Origin: Prochlorococcus sp. AG-418-F16
GTDB lineage: Bacteria; Cyanobacteriota; Cyanobacteriia; PCC-6307; Cyanobiaceae
Direction of reading: 5' to 3'
DNA length: 64,000 bases
Assembly: GCA_003214235.1 (NCBI GenBank)
Contig: QCLW01000002.1
Location: 1 to 64,000, forward strand
The stretch's first letter is position 1. Each line of letters opens with the position of its first letter. The notes under the pieces were generated by a model. That model made no database searches. It was not told where the DNA came from and saw only the letters and a list, made by a program, of their open reading frames with translations. Positions 45,483-54,700 of the stretch are shown one piece after another. Made by a program: the position numbers and the translations under genes.

Positions 45483-45932
45483 TTAAAAATTTTTTTCTAG
45501 TATTAATGATTCATTTGTTATTTTTGATTCATTTTTTCTAGAGTGTGAAATAAAAAATAATAGAAATACAAAAATGAATAGAAAGCTAAAAATTGATAAA
45601 GAATAAATTAATTTTTTTGCGATATTAAATTTAAGTTTGCTTTTGGTAAGTTTTTCTAAGAACCGAAATTTCTTATTTGATAATAAAGTATATTTTTCTG
45701 AAGTTTTTTTAAGAAAATTATTAGTAATTAGTTCTTTTTTATTTACTTTTATTTCTGATTTAAAGTTATTTTCAGAGCCCCCAATTTTGTAATTGGATTG
45801 CTCATAAAAAAAATCATGTATATTTGAAATAGACTTTATTTTTTTATTTTTAACATCAAGTTTGGTTTTTTCTAAATCGTCATCAAACCATTCGTCATAG
45901 ACTATAAAGTTGGGTTTGGCAAAATAAGACAA
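45483..45932 (-). CDS. C-terminally anchored protein, unknown (149 aa)
   Basis: About 105 polar residues (YFAKPNFIVYDEWFDDDLEK at the N-terminus), then one strong helix (LIYSLSIFSFLFIFVFLLFF) near the end. Tail-anchored layout. Unknown. Confidence 0.58.
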   Translation of the reverse strand: MSYFAKPNFIVYDEWFDDDLEKTKLDVKNKKIKSISNIHDFFYEQSNYKIGGSENNFKSEIKVNKKELITNNFLKKTSEKYTLLSNKKFRFLEKLTKSKLKFNIAKKLIYSLSIFSFLFIFVFLLFFISHSRKNESKITNESLILEKNF

Positions 45933-46634
45933 AATTATATTATAAAAAAGTACAATAAAAAGATAAATTAAATAAAAAGAAAGAAGTTATTATTGTTGGT
46001 AAATTTTATAAATCATGTTTATAAATCATCATTAATTGTCAATGCCTTATTTAAGGTAATTTTACAAAATTAAAAGCTTATAGTAATTTCATTAGTTTTA
46101 GTTTTTTAGTTAGTTTCTGGATAATTGATCATTTGGACTTTCATTTGTGACCATAGGAATAATCTTTATTTTTAGAAATAATATTCCAACATTCTTTACA
46201 AGAAAAAATCCATTCCGTATGAATTATAGATTCCACCCTGTAATGAATTTTATCTGGCTTATGACACAATTAACATTTTTTCATTCATTGGAAATCTTGC
46301 TAAAGAAATTTCAGAAAAGAATAATCTTAATTTAATATCATTCACGAATAGTTTTTTATCTTGTCTTCATAAATATGCACTCCACATATTCTTTAGCAAA
46401 GCGGAGGTCATCATGTTAAGTGAAAATATTGTTAATTGATTAATAATAAAAGTCTAATTTTTACTAATTATAATTTTGTAGGTACTTTTATTACTTTAAT
46501 AAAATTTGTTGAAATACTTTATTTAGCTTTAATTAAATAAAAAATATCATTATACATTTAAATTAGAACTTTAAAAAGAAACTCGCGGATATTAAATAAT
46601 TAACTTTAGTATAAATTTTGTTGATTTTAATTTT
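45933..46634. other. 702-base gap with weak frames
   Basis: A 62-codon plus-strand frame (46147-46335) has no ribosome site and looks accidental. No repeat or terminator stands out. Probably debris. Confidence 0.3.
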
Positions 46635-46778
46635 ATGAACATTTATCTATTCTGGACATTATTTTTAGCCCTATGGGCAATTGTCCCCTTAATGATTATT
46701 AAGGGAAGATCAGATGATGAGCCCAAAAATCAGACTTCACCAAAAGTTAAAGCAAAGAAAAAAGGTTGGTTTAATTAA
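46635..46778 (+). CDS. Single-helix microprotein (47 aa)
   Basis: MNIYLFWTLFLALWAIVPLM helix, then GRSDDEPKNQ and a basic end (KAKKKGWFN). Unknown; good coding pattern. Confidence 0.6.
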   Translation: MNIYLFWTLFLALWAIVPLMIIKGRSDDEPKNQTSPKVKAKKKGWFN

Positions 46779-46864
46779 GGAAATCTCTGCTTTAAAGAAA
46801 AATGATTTGCAAGGTAAATCTAGCTAATTTAAATTAAAGTCTCAGCAGAACTTATTTATTAAAA

Positions 46865-47449
46865 GTGCAAACATCAGAAAAAAAATTTCTTTATTTGGTT
46901 GTTCTTGGAGGCAGAGCAAATAAAGCTAATATTGAGTTACATGATGTGAGGTGGGTGGTAGGTTCTGAAATTGAGGATACATACGATACTTTAAGAAAGG
47001 ATTGGTTTGGGTCTCTTAAAGGTTTGCATATTGATAGTTATAAAAAAATAAAATATATAGATGGCCATAAGATAAATTTAAAAAATTCTGTAAATTATAA
47101 AAATAAAAAAAAGCAATTAATTAATATATCCAAGCATCAAAAAAATTTATGGTTTGTCAATATTGGAGGCTACGATCCAAGCTCTATGCAAGAAAAACAT
47201 GAGTTTGGATTAGTTATAGCTTCGAATAAATTAGATGCAAAAAATAGAGCTAAATCTAAATGGCTTATTGGCTGTGAAAAAAAGCATAAAGATGATATTG
47301 CTTATCTAGATATGTTATTTAGTTGTGATGATTGTGAAATAATAAAAAAAATAGATAATTGGGAAATAGAATTAATCCCAGATAATAATTATTTTGAAGA
47401 AAATAATCATCCTGATTGGTATGGATATCAAAAAATAGATGGGAAATAA
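46865..47449 (+). CDS. DUF1543 family protein
   Basis: 194 residues from GTG. FLYLVVLGGRANKANIELHD then VRWVVGSEIEDTYDTL and WFGSLKGLHIDSY are the DUF1543 signature; a second, similar half follows (LWFVNIGGYDPSSMQEKHEF). So the protein seems to be two related repeats. Function unknown. Confidence 0.82.
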   Translation: MQTSEKKFLYLVVLGGRANKANIELHDVRWVVGSEIEDTYDTLRKDWFGSLKGLHIDSYKKIKYIDGHKINLKNSVNYKNKKKQLINISKHQKNLWFVNIGGYDPSSMQEKHEFGLVIASNKLDAKNRAKSKWLIGCEKKHKDDIAYLDMLFSCDDCEIIKKIDNWEIELIPDNNYFEENNHPDWYGYQKIDGK

Positions 47450-47495
47450 AATAAATTTGCTAAATAATTATATTCTTATTTATGTTCTTAAAATA

Positions 47496-48701
47496 TTAAA
47501 ATGAACTCGATTTTCTAAATAAATAAATCCCGCCTCCTAGAGAAATTAAGACAGGTAACCATGCAGCAAAAATTGGAGGTAAAATACCTTTTACTCCGAA
47601 TGAACTAAATATAAATGACAGTACATAATAAATTAATATAAGAATCACGCTCAATCCAAATCCCTGACTTTTTGAAGATCTTAAATTAGATTTAGATCCC
47701 AGACTGCTTCCTATTAAACCAAATACCAAGCATGCAAAAGGTAGAGTAAATTTTTCTTGAATGCGGACTTTAATTCTTCTTACCTCCTTCAAGTTGCCAG
47801 TTTTTTTATAAATCTTTTCTGCTTTTATAGCCTGCTTTAACGTCATTTCAGTGGCATCTTTCGGAACTTTTGCTAGCTCCATAGGCCCTTCCACAAATGG
47901 ATATGTGTATTGTTTAAATTGAATATTTGTAGTTTCTCCGCTTGGAGCAATTGAGACAATACTCCCTTCATTAAATATCCAAGAAGAGTTTTTTTTGTCA
48001 AATCTTCCAGTCTTTGCCTTTAATATTTGTTGAAAATCTTCTCTGGAAAAATCTAATACTGTTACACCCTCCATAATGTTGTTTTCATACCATGAAGCAT
48101 AAAATATATGAGTAAGAAAAGTATTAATTTTTGTTGGTTTTTTATTTGATGCATTTATCCTAGATCCATATCTTGAAAACATAATATTATCTTTCCCTTG
48201 TTCGCCGCTAAAAGAACTTCCTATTCCCGCTCTTAATGTCGTTTCTGCCATTTTATTACTTGCAGGAACTAAATTATCGTTAAAGTAGAAAGTTAATCCT
48301 GTCATAAATATTGAAAGAGCAATAGCTGGAGAAATAATTCTTGAAGTTTTTATACCCAAAGATTTCAATGCCAGTAATTCAGAATTGCTTGATAATTTCC
48401 CATAGGCTAATAATGTCGAAAGTAAAACTGCCATAGGGAATGATAAGACTAAAAAACTGGGTAAACTAAAAAAAAGAACTTTTAAAGCTAAAAATAAAGG
48501 CAAACCAAATTCAACAATTTTCCTTATCAGATCGAACATTACCCCAACAGATAATGAAATAACAGTAAAAGCAGAAATTGCAAATATCATTGGAGGTATA
48601 ATTTGACCTAATAACCATCTATCTATTAAAGGTATTGAATACCAAGGAGTAATTATTTTATTAATAGTTTTTTTAATTAGTAATTGATTTAAAAGTTTCA
48701 A
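47496..48701 (-). CDS. LptF/LptG-family (YjgP/YjgQ) permease
   Basis: 401 residues. Three N-terminal helices (LLGQIIPPMIFAISAFTVIS onward), a ~190-residue periplasmic beta domain, three C-terminal helices (PFACLVFGLIGSSLGSKSNL). Transmembrane part of the lipopolysaccharide exporter LptB2FG; cyanobacteria often have a single such gene. Convergent with DUF1543. Confidence 0.88.
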   Translation of the reverse strand: MKLLNQLLIKKTINKIITPWYSIPLIDRWLLGQIIPPMIFAISAFTVISLSVGVMFDLIRKIVEFGLPLFLALKVLFFSLPSFLVLSFPMAVLLSTLLAYGKLSSNSELLALKSLGIKTSRIISPAIALSIFMTGLTFYFNDNLVPASNKMAETTLRAGIGSSFSGEQGKDNIMFSRYGSRINASNKKPTKINTFLTHIFYASWYENNIMEGVTVLDFSREDFQQILKAKTGRFDKKNSSWIFNEGSIVSIAPSGETTNIQFKQYTYPFVEGPMELAKVPKDATEMTLKQAIKAEKIYKKTGNLKEVRRIKVRIQEKFTLPFACLVFGLIGSSLGSKSNLRSSKSQGFGLSVILILIYYVLSFIFSSFGVKGILPPIFAAWLPVLISLGGGIYLFRKSSSF

Positions 48702-48774
48702 AAGGATTTTATTTAATTTATACGTACTATTCTTGCATTATAAAATATCAATGTTTTAGAAACCAATATCAACG

Positions 48775-48963
48775 TTGGATAAGAAGAATATTTTTTTACT
48801 ACTTGCAGTAAAACAAAAAATTTGGTTTCTTAAAAGAAAGATGAAAGGCATGAAAAATAAAAAATTTATAAACGAATGTAAATGCTTACACTGCCAACAA
48901 AAATTAGAACAAATTAATAATTCTAGATTATTTTGGGATAAATTAATTTTAAGAAACAAGTAA
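48775..48963 (+). CDS. Possible small basic protein with CxxC (62 or 40 aa)
   Basis: TTG start gives 62 residues; the ATG at 48841 gives 40. Core KKFINECKCLHCQQKLEQ has a CxCxxC cluster that could bind zinc. Divergent from the permease gene. Weak evidence. Confidence 0.38.
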   Translation: MDKKNIFLLLAVKQKIWFLKRKMKGMKNKKFINECKCLHCQQKLEQINNSRLFWDKLILRNK

Positions 48964-49096
48964 ACCTATTGTCTTTTATAAGCCCTCTAAAATTTAAAAA
49001 TAATATTAAACTAGATATTTTGAAAAATCTATTATTTATAGATAAAAAATAAATTTGTTCGATCTCTTGTATTAATCATCTTTTATATTAATGTAA

Positions 49097-49198
49097 TTAC
49101 TTAACCTTTTGATTTTTTTTGTAGATCATATTTTCTCGATTTAAAAGAAAAAGGATAATAAAAATACAAGAAGGAATGAGAATAAAATCTAAAGACAT
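49097..49198 (-). CDS. Single-helix microprotein, MSLxxIL type (33 aa)
   Basis: MSLDFILIPSCIFIILFLLN then a basic tail. Shares start and layout with 53763-53894 (MSLESILM). Unknown. Confidence 0.45.
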   Translation of the reverse strand: MSLDFILIPSCIFIILFLLNRENMIYKKNQKVK

Positions 49199-49606
49199 AC
49201 ATTTTGTTTGATCTATTTTCTATTTAGCAAATAAATAAATTTTTGACATTAGTTTCACCTCTTTAGGATTTTACTCAATAGGTAAAAGATTATTTAGTTA
49301 TTTAGTTTATTTGCTTTCTTTTAAAATTGAAAGAGCTTGCAAGTATCCCACAGGCAAGCTCATGACGACCTAGTTAAATTCAAACGTTCTGAAGTTAACC
49401 AGCTAAGCACTTCCTAAATGCTAATTATATTTTAATAAGTAAAATTACTTACTGTGAGTATAAATGCTTATTTTAGGTAATTCATCCAAAAAAAAATGGT
49501 TAAGAGAAGCAATTTAATTAAATTCTGTTCAAGCAGTCAATTTATAGACAAAAATGTTACATATTGATTAATAAGTGCTTCCTAATTAATATTTTTGACC
49601 TTTTGG
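49199..49606. other. Gap with an orphan AGGGATA-type terminator
   Basis: No gene. Apart from the hairpin at 49333-49365, no coding signal; a GAGTATAAATGC segment near 49457 resembles one at 32178 and could be a -10 element. Confidence 0.3.
49333..49365 (-). terminator. Orphan terminator of the hli-cluster type
   Basis: Minus strand GAGCTTGC-CTGTGGGATACTT-GCAAGCTC then TTTC; preceded by TCGTCATGAGC as in cluster 2. No gene lies above it on that strand, so it is probably what is left of a deleted cluster. Confidence 0.65.
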
Positions 49607-49634
49607 TTTACATAAATTAATATTTATGTTACTT
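49607..49634 (+). promoter_or_regulatory. hli-type promoter, copy 4
   Basis: TTTACA (49607-49612), 16 bases ending ATG, TTACTT (49629-49634), 24 bases before the hli start. Confidence 0.68.
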
Positions 49635-49657
49635 TAATTAACAATTAAGATTTATAA

Positions 49658-49864
49658 ATGTCAAATTCAGGAGTTACAACAGAATCAGGTGGCAGACAAA
49701 ATATGTTCCCATCCGAAACTAGACCTTATATTGATGAATCTGTTTCTTACGATGGGTATCCTCAAAATGCAGAAAAAGTAAACGGTAGATGGGCTATGAT
49801 TGGTTTCGTTGCACTAATAGGTGCTTATGTTACGACTGGAAACATAATACCAGGAATTTTTTAA
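49658..49864 (+). CDS. hli: High-light-inducible protein with long N-terminus (68 aa)
   Basis: About 35 polar residues (MSNSGVTTESGGRQNMFPSE onward) precede the Hli helix AEKVNGRWAMIGFVALIGAY and TTGNIIPGIF. The extended N-terminus is distinct from the short multicopy Hli proteins. Own hli-type promoter. Confidence 0.93.
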   Translation: MSNSGVTTESGGRQNMFPSETRPYIDESVSYDGYPQNAEKVNGRWAMIGFVALIGAYVTTGNIIPGIF

Positions 49865-49968
49865 TAACTTTTTTATTGATTTTATAAACTCTTCCTCTTA
49901 AAAGTAGAAAATAATTATTTCATAGCTATTCAATTAAAAATAAATTTAATGAACTGAAAAATCATATT

Positions 49969-50121
49969 GTGGAAATTCAATTCAATTTTGAAAATAAAAA
50001 AAACCAAATAAAAGTTATTACATTAAGACTAAAAATTACTCCAATAAATAAATATGCAAATTTTTTGCCAATGAATGCTGTCTCAGGTTCAAGCTTTACT
50101 CTCATGAAATCCATAAATTAA
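49969..50121 (+). CDS. Possible small protein (50 aa)
   Basis: GTG start; basic N-terminal half (FNFENKKNQIKVITLRLKI) and a polar end. The frame is open about 50 bases further up without a start. Weak evidence. The rest of 49865-50269 holds nothing I can support. Confidence 0.3.
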   Translation: MEIQFNFENKKNQIKVITLRLKITPINKYANFLPMNAVSGSSFTLMKSIN

Positions 50122-50269
50122 CTACGTTAATTTAGCATGATTTATAAAATAAATTTAAGTTTTACAGAATAATAGCGATGTAATTAGCTGTGTTCTCTTT
50201 TGTTATTTTTCTACTTAAATTTAATAATTCTGCATTTTTCGTTAAGCTTAGTTTTGGAAATTTCTTTTT

Positions 50270-50371
50270 TTAATATTGCTGTTTATAACCTTTCTTTATT
50301 TGAGTTAGTCTTGTACCAATGTAAATTAGTAAAATTATCCAAAAAATTATTTCCAAACCTAGGTTCATCAT
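50270..50371 (-). CDS. Single-helix microprotein of the MTNLxLE family (33 aa)
   Basis: MMNLGLEIIFWIILLIYIGT then RLTQIKKGYKQQY. Same length, helix and QQY/KQY ending as 31760-31861, which supports it over the overlapping plus-strand frame at 50200-50442. Confidence 0.65.
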   Translation of the reverse strand: MMNLGLEIIFWIILLIYIGTRLTQIKKGYKQQY

Positions 50372-50514
50372 TTAATTTAACTCAAATCAATAAATTCAAT
50401 TTAACTCCCATCTTAGTTTTTGGGTTAGAGTTTTTATACTGATTTTTGTATATTATTTATAAATAATATAAGAATATTCAAACTGAACTAACTCTGAAAA
50501 TTAAATATATATTA

Positions 50515-50546
50515 TAAAAAAACCTAATTTAAAAATAAATTAGGTT
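50515..50546 (-). terminator. Terminator of the third hli locus
   Basis: Perfect 10-bp arms AACCTAATTT/AAATTAGGTT (50521-50530, 50537-50546), then TTTTTTT on the minus strand. Lies 26 bases past the hli stop. Confidence 0.82.
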
Positions 50547-50571
50547 CTTTAAATAAATTTAAATTGTTTCC

Positions 50572-50712
50572 TTAAATAAAACCTGGAATTATTTGACCAG
50601 TTGTTAAATAAGCTCCGATTAAAGCTATGAAACCTAACATAGCAAATCTCCCATTTAGCTTTTCAGCTACGATTTTTTCTTTTTCTACGATCTTTGATTC
50701 ATTATTTTTCAT
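50572..50712 (-). CDS. hli: High-light-inducible protein (46 aa), third locus
   Basis: MKNNESKIVEKEKIVAEKLN then GRFAMLGFIALIGAYLTTGQ, IIPGFI. Paralogue of 16139 and 26338; starts on the overlapping TAATG of the 35-aa hli. Confidence 0.93.
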   Translation of the reverse strand: MKNNESKIVEKEKIVAEKLNGRFAMLGFIALIGAYLTTGQIIPGFI

Positions 50713-50819
50713 TAGAACCAACCTGGAATAATTTGGCCTGTTGTTACATAAGCACCAACTGCTGCGACGAAACCTAACATTGCTGCCCAGCCGTTAAAAC
50801 GTTCTGCTTCTGGGGTCAT
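50712..50819 (-). CDS. hli: High-light-inducible protein (35 aa), third locus
   Basis: Protein identical to 26478-26585 (MTPEAERFNGWAAMLGFVAA, ending IIPGWF). The DNA differs mainly at third codon positions, so identity reflects selection on the protein rather than a very recent copy. Confidence 0.94.
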   Translation of the reverse strand: MTPEAERFNGWAAMLGFVAAVGAYVTTGQIIPGWF

Positions 50820-50843
50820 TGTGTTTAAATTAATTGTTAACAA

Positions 50844-50871
50844 ATATAACATATTTGTTTATTTATGTAAA
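50844..50871 (-). promoter_or_regulatory. hli-type promoter, copy 3
   Basis: Minus strand TTTACA (50871-50866), 16 bases ending ATG, TTATAT (50849-50844), 24 bases before the hli start. Confidence 0.7.
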
Positions 50872-51069
50872 GAAAATTATATAAAAAATACTTAAAAAGT
50901 CCTAATAATACAAGATATGTGACGAAAATGTATCGGAATATACTGTTTTGGCGAGATGATTTTGTGTATTTATTCTTTGAATTTTAAATAAAAAAAATAT
51001 AAACTAGAGGCTTTTTCTTTTAAGGAGTAAATCCTCATTTAGTGGCAATTGTAATTAATATATAAATAT

Positions 51070-51105
51070 GAGTCAGCTAGTAGGGATACAGGCTGACTCT
51101 TTTTA
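51070..51105 (+). terminator. Terminator with AGGGATA loop, no gene before it
   Basis: GAGTCAGC-TAGTAGGGATACAG-GCTGACTC then TTTTT. Stem differs wholly from the hli-cluster terminators but the loop core is the same. The preceding 180 bases hold no reading frame, so it might end a small RNA. Confidence 0.7.
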
Positions 51106-51186
51106 GTAAGAATTCTTTGTTTTTTAGAAAAAGTAGTTTTTAGAAGCAAAATAATTGCTATTAATACATTAGATATAAAAAGACTA

Positions 51187-51351
51187 ATGTCATTTTCTAC
51201 TTATTACATGCATTTGATTTTTGCAAGAATTCCTTCTCTAATAACTTCAGATTTAATACTTTATTTCTTGCCGGGTCTTACAATTTTAATATTATTCTTT
51301 AGCCTTAAAATAATGTTTTTTAAGACTCCGAAATTGAGAAAAGTTAAATAA
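51187..51351 (+). CDS. Single-helix protein (54 aa)
   Basis: MSFSTYYMHLIFARIPSLIT, then helix LILYFLPGLTILILFFSL and a basic end (KTPKLRKVK). Unknown. Confidence 0.55.
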   Translation: MSFSTYYMHLIFARIPSLITSDLILYFLPGLTILILFFSLKIMFFKTPKLRKVK

Positions 51352-51401
51352 AGAGGATTTTAGAATAATTATTTTTACTATATTCCCCAAGTCCGTTTGT
51401 T

Positions 51402-52022
51402 TTGGATAATAGACTTTTCTTTTCCGCGACTAAAAGAAATAGAGCCTGCATTGGTGATGTACTGTCCAAAATTATAAAAAAAAATGGTTCAATATTGGAA
51501 ATTGGAAGTGGTAGTGGTGAGCATGGAGTTTTTTTTCAAAAACGCTTTCCTGAAATAATTTGGCAAACAAGTGATCCAGATTTATTAAATAGAAAAAGTA
51601 TAAGTTCTTGGATTGAGTATGAAGAATTAAATAAGAAAATGCCCCAACCTCTTGCTCTTGATGTAGAAAAAATTCCCTGGAAAATCTCACTGAATTTAGA
51701 AAATTCCTTGCAAGGTATAGTTTCTATAAATATGATTCATGTAGCACAATGGACTTCTACTATAGCTCTATTTAGGGAGTCAGGAAAATTACTTAAGAAG
51801 GGACAATTCTTGATATTATATGGGCCATTTAAAATTGGTAATAAGCATACAAGTCAAAGTAATTATTTTTTTGATAATTCAATAAAACTAAAAAATGATC
51901 TTTGGGGTATTAGAAATCTTGACGACGTTAGTTATGAAGGTGAAAAAAATAATTTTCTTCAAGAAAATATTATTAGTATGCCGGTAAACAATTTTTTAAT
52001 AATTTACAGAAAAGTTTCTTAA
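51402..52022 (+). CDS. DUF938 SAM-dependent methyltransferase-like protein
   Basis: 206 residues from TTG. SAM-binding motif ILEIGSGSGEHGVFFQKRFP, then WQTSDPD (acidic ribose contact) and GIVSINMIHVAQW, the DUF938 signature. Substrate unknown. About the usual length. Confidence 0.85.
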   Translation: MDNRLFFSATKRNRACIGDVLSKIIKKNGSILEIGSGSGEHGVFFQKRFPEIIWQTSDPDLLNRKSISSWIEYEELNKKMPQPLALDVEKIPWKISLNLENSLQGIVSINMIHVAQWTSTIALFRESGKLLKKGQFLILYGPFKIGNKHTSQSNYFFDNSIKLKNDLWGIRNLDDVSYEGEKNNFLQENIISMPVNNFLIIYRKVS

Positions 52023-52068
52023 AAAGTGCAATTAAAATATTAATAATAAAAGAGCATTTTATAATTAA

Positions 52069-52230
52069 TTAACCTGTGAGTTTTCTGCTCCATTCTTTAT
52101 GCTTTTCATCTAAATCTGAAATTTTTTCTCCTAAACTCAACTGTCTTTCTAATAATTCCACTTTTGTAAGAGTTATTTTTTCTGAATAAAATTTTATAGG
52201 CTGATTACCATGCAAATTGTCTCCGCTCAT
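52069..52230 (-). CDS. Small coiled-coil protein (53 aa)
   Basis: MSGDNLHGNQPIKFYSEKIT then a charged heptad-like stretch (KVELLERQLSLGEKISDLDE). Soluble, unknown. Confidence 0.55.
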   Translation of the reverse strand: MSGDNLHGNQPIKFYSEKITLTKVELLERQLSLGEKISDLDEKHKEWSRKLTG

Positions 52231-52340
52231 AATGATTTTGCCAAACAATTAACTATTTAAGATGAAAAATATAATAATCCTAATTATTTAATATTATTTT
52301 CAGATTTGAGTAAATTAATGTGATAAAAAAAATTATTTGT

Positions 52341-53507
52341 TTATCTTCTTTTATTGTATGTAGATTGCCAGATATATCTCCCTTCTTTGCTATCTGACTT
52401 AACGGCAACGCAATTGCAAGCAATGTTCCAAATGGCTTTGGGTATGGGATCAGGATTAAAAAGATACGCTTTTTTAAAAGTTTTTTTTATCAAGATAGTA
52501 GCCTTTTTAGCATGATAATGAGGAATCGTTGGACAGACGTGATGAACGACATGGCTCGAACCTATATTATGATGAAGAAAATTAAGGATTTTCCCGTAAG
52601 GCCTATCAATAGATAGAAATGCTCCTCTCATAAAAGAAAATTCCGTATTTGAAAGATGAGGCACATCTGAATCTGTATGATGAAGCCATGTATATACTAC
52701 TAACCAACTATTAACTACTAATAAAGGACCAATATATATTGCAATTACTGGAAATAATCCATACTTAAAAACAAATAAAGAAATACTCAATAATGTTAAA
52801 GCTACACCAATATCTGATATCCAAACTTTCTTAGTCCATATTGATGGCCATAATGCTTGGGAAAATGGTTTGATTGGCCAGAAATGATTTGAAGTTCCAT
52901 ATTTAACCCCCCCTGTACTCCCTGTAAGTAAATAAGCAGGCCAGCCAAATATTAGATGCAAAACAAGTTGAAGAATTCCGTAATTTTTCTTACCTATTGA
53001 ATTTGAAAAATGCAATTCTTTTTCTCCTCCAACCTTCTCTGTAACTCCATTCCCCTCAATGACTAAAGGAACGTGAGTTTCACCATTGGTTACATTATTT
53101 GTGAATCGATGATGCACTGCATGAGAACGCTGCCAAGAAAAATAAGGAACTAGTAGTAATGAATGCAGTAAATATCCAGTTATAGTTTCCAAAGTCTTGT
53201 TTTTAGAGAATGCTCCATGTCCACATTCATGGGCAATAACCCAGAATCCCATCGCAGTGGTACCTGATAGTAATGAGTAAATGATCCAAATTGGGATCAT
53301 TTTTGTTGTAAATGGAATAGATAATCCTATTGCAACTACCAATGATTGAATTAATGCTGATTGTAAAAGATACCTTAAAGAAGTTTTGGTATTGCACTTT
53401 AAATAGTGATCTGGGATAACATCCTGAAATTCCTTTATGCTTGGAATATCTTTTTTCTCTATTGCAAGCGCTTGGCCTTTAAGACCTGAAAATTTTATAT
53501 TACTCAA
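52341..53507 (-). CDS. Membrane fatty acid desaturase (delta-12/DesA type)
   Basis: 388 residues. Three His boxes of acyl-lipid desaturases: HECGHGAF, HAVHHRFTN and SSHVVHHVCPTIPHYH, with paired hydrophobic spans between. Introduces double bases-long-chain unsaturation (double bonds) in membrane lipids using ferredoxin electrons; the DesA-like spacing favours delta-12. Regiospecificity is not provable here. Confidence 0.87.
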   Translation of the reverse strand: MSNIKFSGLKGQALAIEKKDIPSIKEFQDVIPDHYLKCNTKTSLRYLLQSALIQSLVVAIGLSIPFTTKMIPIWIIYSLLSGTTAMGFWVIAHECGHGAFSKNKTLETITGYLLHSLLLVPYFSWQRSHAVHHRFTNNVTNGETHVPLVIEGNGVTEKVGGEKELHFSNSIGKKNYGILQLVLHLIFGWPAYLLTGSTGGVKYGTSNHFWPIKPFSQALWPSIWTKKVWISDIGVALTLLSISLFVFKYGLFPVIAIYIGPLLVVNSWLVVYTWLHHTDSDVPHLSNTEFSFMRGAFLSIDRPYGKILNFLHHNIGSSHVVHHVCPTIPHYHAKKATILIKKTFKKAYLFNPDPIPKAIWNIACNCVAVKSDSKEGRYIWQSTYNKRR

Positions 53508-53762
53508 ATTTTTGTTAGGTAAGAATTTAGTTAAATAAAAATTAATTTACATATTCTATTATCTATCACAGCATCTTTTTATGGAAATAATTTATAGTTT
53601 GTCTTTGTAAATAGAATTTATAAAAGCCAAATATTATCTGCATTAAAATTAATTTGAGCAGCACTTTTTTGACTTTATTCTTTTATCCAAAGCTCTTATT
53701 TTATCCATAAAAAAAAGTTTTTTACAAGGCGTGTTTTTCTTATTCCTCGAAGCTTATTTAAT

Positions 53763-53894
53763 TTAAAGACCCCTTATATACCTCTTTGATAGAGCTGATT
53801 GTTTACGAGGTTTTACTAAAATAGGTAAAATAATTACTCCTACAGTGAAAAGGCAGATTGGCGCTACTACCATCAATATAGATTCTAAAGACAT
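53763..53894 (-). CDS. Single-helix microprotein, MSLxxIL type (43 aa)
   Basis: MSLESILMVVAPICLFTVGV then a basic tail (VKPRKQSALSKRY). Layout like 49097-49198. Confidence 0.55.
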   Translation of the reverse strand: MSLESILMVVAPICLFTVGVIILPILVKPRKQSALSKRYIRGL

Positions 53895-54098
53895 GAAATA
53901 ATTTTGAATTTATTAATAAATAGCAGGATTTTTTTTTAAAGTCATCCGTATTTATATCTATTAGTGAGATTTGCTTCAAAAAATCTATATAATATTTTGT
54001 TAAGCAAAAAAGAAAAAAAGATTAAAAAAATCAATTTTTTCATAAATTTATCCTAATTAATTACACAAGTAGATTACCTATAAGGAGTGGTTTCTTTC

Positions 54099-54248
54099 AT
54101 GGATGAAGAAAAAAAATGGATGCTAATGACCTATTATTGTCCGACTCATGGCAATTCAGGTATAGTAAAACAGATTGAAACAACAAAAAAAGAAATTAGT
54201 AAAACAATTTTGAAAAAAGGTAGGACTTCAAAAATTAATTATTCATAA
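54099..54248 (+). CDS. Small basic protein (49 aa)
   Basis: MDEEKKWMLMTYYCPTHGNS, then a Lys-rich helix. Ribosome site AAGGAG 11 bases before the ATG. Unknown. Confidence 0.58.
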   Translation: MDEEKKWMLMTYYCPTHGNSGIVKQIETTKKEISKTILKKGRTSKINYS

Positions 54249-54547
54249 TTATAGTTAAAGGTCTGAAAAAAAAAGATTATTAATCTTAATTAAATATCTT
54301 CAAAAGTAAAGTATTTTTATCGTGCAACAATCACATTAACTGCCTTTTAATAAGCATAATTAATAATTCATAAGAAAGGGAATTTTGAAATCTCATCTTA
54401 CTTAATGTATTTTTAAATACATTTAAATAGAAATTATTTTTTATTTTGAAATTAATAACATAAATAATTATTTTTAGATATTTGGTTTGAATTTATTTAG
54501 GTAATTAATGATTTACTGATTTTTAAAAGTTTTAGTATTGATAATCT

Positions 54548-54700
54548 TTAAACTTGATCATAATCGCAGGTCAATTCGCATTGATTAAGATCACTGGATG
54601 ATATATTTTCTAAAATTCTTAACATATCAACTTCCGAAAGCTCTCCATTAGCGTTCCACTTTAAAGTTGTTTTCCTTTGTGGAATATTTTTTTTATTCAT
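54548..54700 (-). CDS. Small protein with CX3C end (50 aa)
   Basis: MNKKNIPQRKTTLKWNANGE, helix LSEVDMLRILENI, end QCELTCDYDQV. Ribosome site GGGAGGG lies inside the previous gene, which it overlaps by 8 bases. Unknown; shares a CX3C motif with that gene. Confidence 0.6.
   Translation of the reverse strand: MNKKNIPQRKTTLKWNANGELSEVDMLRILENISSSDLNQCELTCDYDQV

Noticed and set aside
46147-46335. 62-codon plus-strand frame
   Set aside because: No ribosome site, unusual residue mix (His/Phe/Asn) and stops in neighbouring frames; more likely chance.
50200-50442. 80-codon plus-strand hydrophobic frame
   Set aside because: It is the antisense of the MTNLxLE-family gene, which has two paralogues.
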